Source: RGIG6165 sp045538835
GTDB lineage: Bacteria; Bacillota; Clostridia; Oscillospirales; Feifaniaceae
Assembly: GCA_045538835.1 (NCBI GenBank)
Contig: JAZQEF010000012.1
Coordinates: 1 to 6,627 of the forward strand
DNA: 6,627 nucleotides
Direction of reading: 5' to 3'
A program made the translations under genes and the position numbers. The notes under the pieces were generated by a model. The model did not search any database, was not told where the DNA came from, and was given only the letters and a program-made list of their open reading frames with translations. Positions 6,229 through 6,627 of this stretch are shown here, piece by piece; positions within the stretch are counted from its first letter, which is position 1, and every line of letters begins with the position of its first letter.

Positions 6229-6260
6229 TGATGAAGAAACCCCTTCGAGTTTCTTCATCA
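6229..6260 (-). other. Hairpin at the predicted 5' end of the scaffold/capsid transcript
   Basis: TGATGAAGAAAC (6229-6240) pairs perfectly with GTTTCTTCATCA (6249-6260), 12 bp with an 8-nt loop. With the promoter placed at 6263-6291, transcription should begin near 6257-6255, so about 7-9 bp of this stem would form at the very 5' end of the RNA. Such 5'-terminal stems are known to slow mRNA decay. No U-run follows on the minus strand, so a terminator is unlikely. Confidence 0.6.
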
Positions 6261-6262
6261 TC

Positions 6263-6291
6263 ATTATACTCGGAAATTTCGGATTTGTCAA
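6263..6291 (-). promoter_or_regulatory. Perfect-consensus sigma-A promoter
   Basis: On the minus strand TTGACA (6291-6286) and TATAAT (6268-6263) are separated by exactly 17 nt. Both boxes match the vegetative consensus at all positions. The start point should be near 6257-6255. It drives the leader elements and then the scaffold and capsid genes, placing a strong entry point behind the upstream gene and the 54-aa ORF. Confidence 0.87.
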
Positions 6292-6297
6292 CCCTTA

Positions 6298-6325
6298 TTT
6301 TCGATTTTCCTAAAAAAATTTTTTT
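6298..6325 (-). promoter_or_regulatory. A/T tracts upstream of the promoter, UP-element-like
   Basis: Directly upstream of the -35 box are AAAA at 6301-6298 and 6308-6305 and a perfect 14-bp AAAAAAATTTTTTT (6312-6325). The series resembles the AAAWWTWTTTTNNNAAA UP consensus, but the best match lies about one helical turn further upstream than the standard position. It may boost promoter strength or bend DNA. It overlaps the stop codon of the 54-aa ORF. Confidence 0.45.
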
Positions 6326-6488
6326 ATTTTTTCCTCTGCCATACTGTATTAATATTTCTTTTCCCTTTTTCTCCCGGAACTTCCTGTTCTATGATTCTCG
6401 GAAATTTTGTAAAACCGTCATCTGTTCCCGGTCTGTACGGCAGAGTAACAGGTTTATCGTTTTCTCCTGTGTAGGGTAAATTAATCAT
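6324..6488 (-). CDS. Small hypothetical protein, 54 aa
   Basis: ATG at 6488-6486 opens a 54-codon frame ending in TAA (6326-6324). It starts MINLPYTGEN and continues KPVTLPYRPGTDDGF, ending in a Lys/Arg-rich tail (VWQRKK). It is soluble-looking, with no membrane segment and no family I recognise. It lies 22 nt after the stop of the upstream gene and ends just before the promoter, filling the space with a plausible, codon-normal frame. The ribosome site is weak (GAAGAAGA only), so translation may depend on coupling to the upstream gene. Small proteins between portal and scaffold genes are common in phages, but the role is unknown. Confidence 0.6.
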   Translation of the reverse strand: MINLPYTGENDKPVTLPYRPGTDDGFTKFPRIIEQEVPGEKGKRNINTVWQRKK

Positions 6489-6510
6489 TCCCGAATCTTC
6501 TTCTTTTTTC

Positions 6511-6627
6511 TTAATTGAAACCGACGGGTTTTCTCTTTAAAATATCCTCAATCCTTTTGCCGCCGGTTATTCTCATATCCGGATTGTCAGGCTCTACTAT
6601 ATCAGGCATTCTGTCAAGTCTGTCTCT
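6511..6627 (-). CDS. C-terminal end of upstream gene, portal suspected
   Basis: A minus-strand frame enters from the right edge and ends in TAA (6513-6511) after 38 codons. It reads RDRLDRMPDIVEPDNPDMR and closes with a basic GGKRIEDILKRKPVGFN. The composition is protein-like, with no internal stop. No domain can be recognised in this tail. In head modules the gene before scaffold and coat is usually the portal (or a terminase/protease gene), so portal is a guess from gene order only. Confidence 0.6.
   Translation of the reverse strand, partial: RDRLDRMPDIVEPDNPDMRITGGKRIEDILKRKPVGFN

Noticed and set aside
5656..6260. tRNA, group I/II intron or CRISPR in the long non-coding stretch
   Set aside because: I see no acceptor/T-arm pattern, no intron core or domain V-like hairpin, and no regularly spaced identical repeats.
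6312..6325. AAAAAAATTTTTTT as an intrinsic terminator after the 54-aa ORF
   Set aside because: There is no GC-rich stem and no loop; it reads better as an A-tract upstream of the promoter.
5898..6479. Several plus-strand frames at the right end
   Set aside because: They run across the repeated elements, the minus-strand promoter and the 54-aa ORF, and lack ribosome sites or recognisable domains.

Overview
The window is a stretch of a tailed-phage or prophage virion module, with every real gene on the minus strand, so transcription runs right to left. The products, the AGGAGG-type ribosome sites and the AT-leaning intergenic DNA with GAATTCCGAATT and GCCGTCAGGC repeats suggest a Firmicutes (Clostridia-like, probably gut) host. 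That host assignment is inference. Nothing here distinguishes an integrated prophage from a free phage.

In transcription order (high to low coordinates): the last 38 codons of an unidentified gene (6627-6511, portal suspected from gene order only); a 54-aa small ORF (6488-6324); a perfect-consensus sigma-A promoter, TTGACA-17-TATAAT (6291-6263); a roughly 600-nt untranslated stretch (about 6256-5656); a 210-aa scaffold-like protein (5655-5023); a 278-nt gap (5022-4745); a 274-aa HK97-fold-type major capsid protein (4744-3920); a short gap with a strong GC hairpin; a 173-aa putative head-tail adaptor (3829-3308); an 880-aa protein beginning like head-completion or tail-hub proteins (3311-669); and the 5' part of a tail-fibre-like gene cut by the left edge (664-1). 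The order scaffold, coat, adaptor, large closure/hub protein, fibre resembles P22-type short-tailed phages.

The most unusual feature is the non-coding DNA. Three diverged copies (C, B, A) of a 235-290-nt element lie upstream of the scaffold and capsid genes. C and B are in tandem ahead of the scaffold, and A is ahead of the capsid gene. Each has the same ordered parts: an A/T-rich 5' end (with a GAAACTTC/GAAGTTTC hairpin in B and C), a GAAAGGAG box, GCAAGCGAA, a long helix opening at AGGG(T/C)TCCC, a variable hairpin, and a terminal GCTTGCAACGACG box. In A and B this box sits right against the start codon. Helix sequences differ between copies but pairing is kept, and all the wobble pairs fit only a minus-strand RNA. 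The box is in different reading frames relative to the two genes, so it is conserved as nucleic acid and not as protein. The best reading is a repeated structured leader RNA controlling or stabilising the scaffold and capsid messages. A dispersed intergenic repeat of the host is the main alternative.
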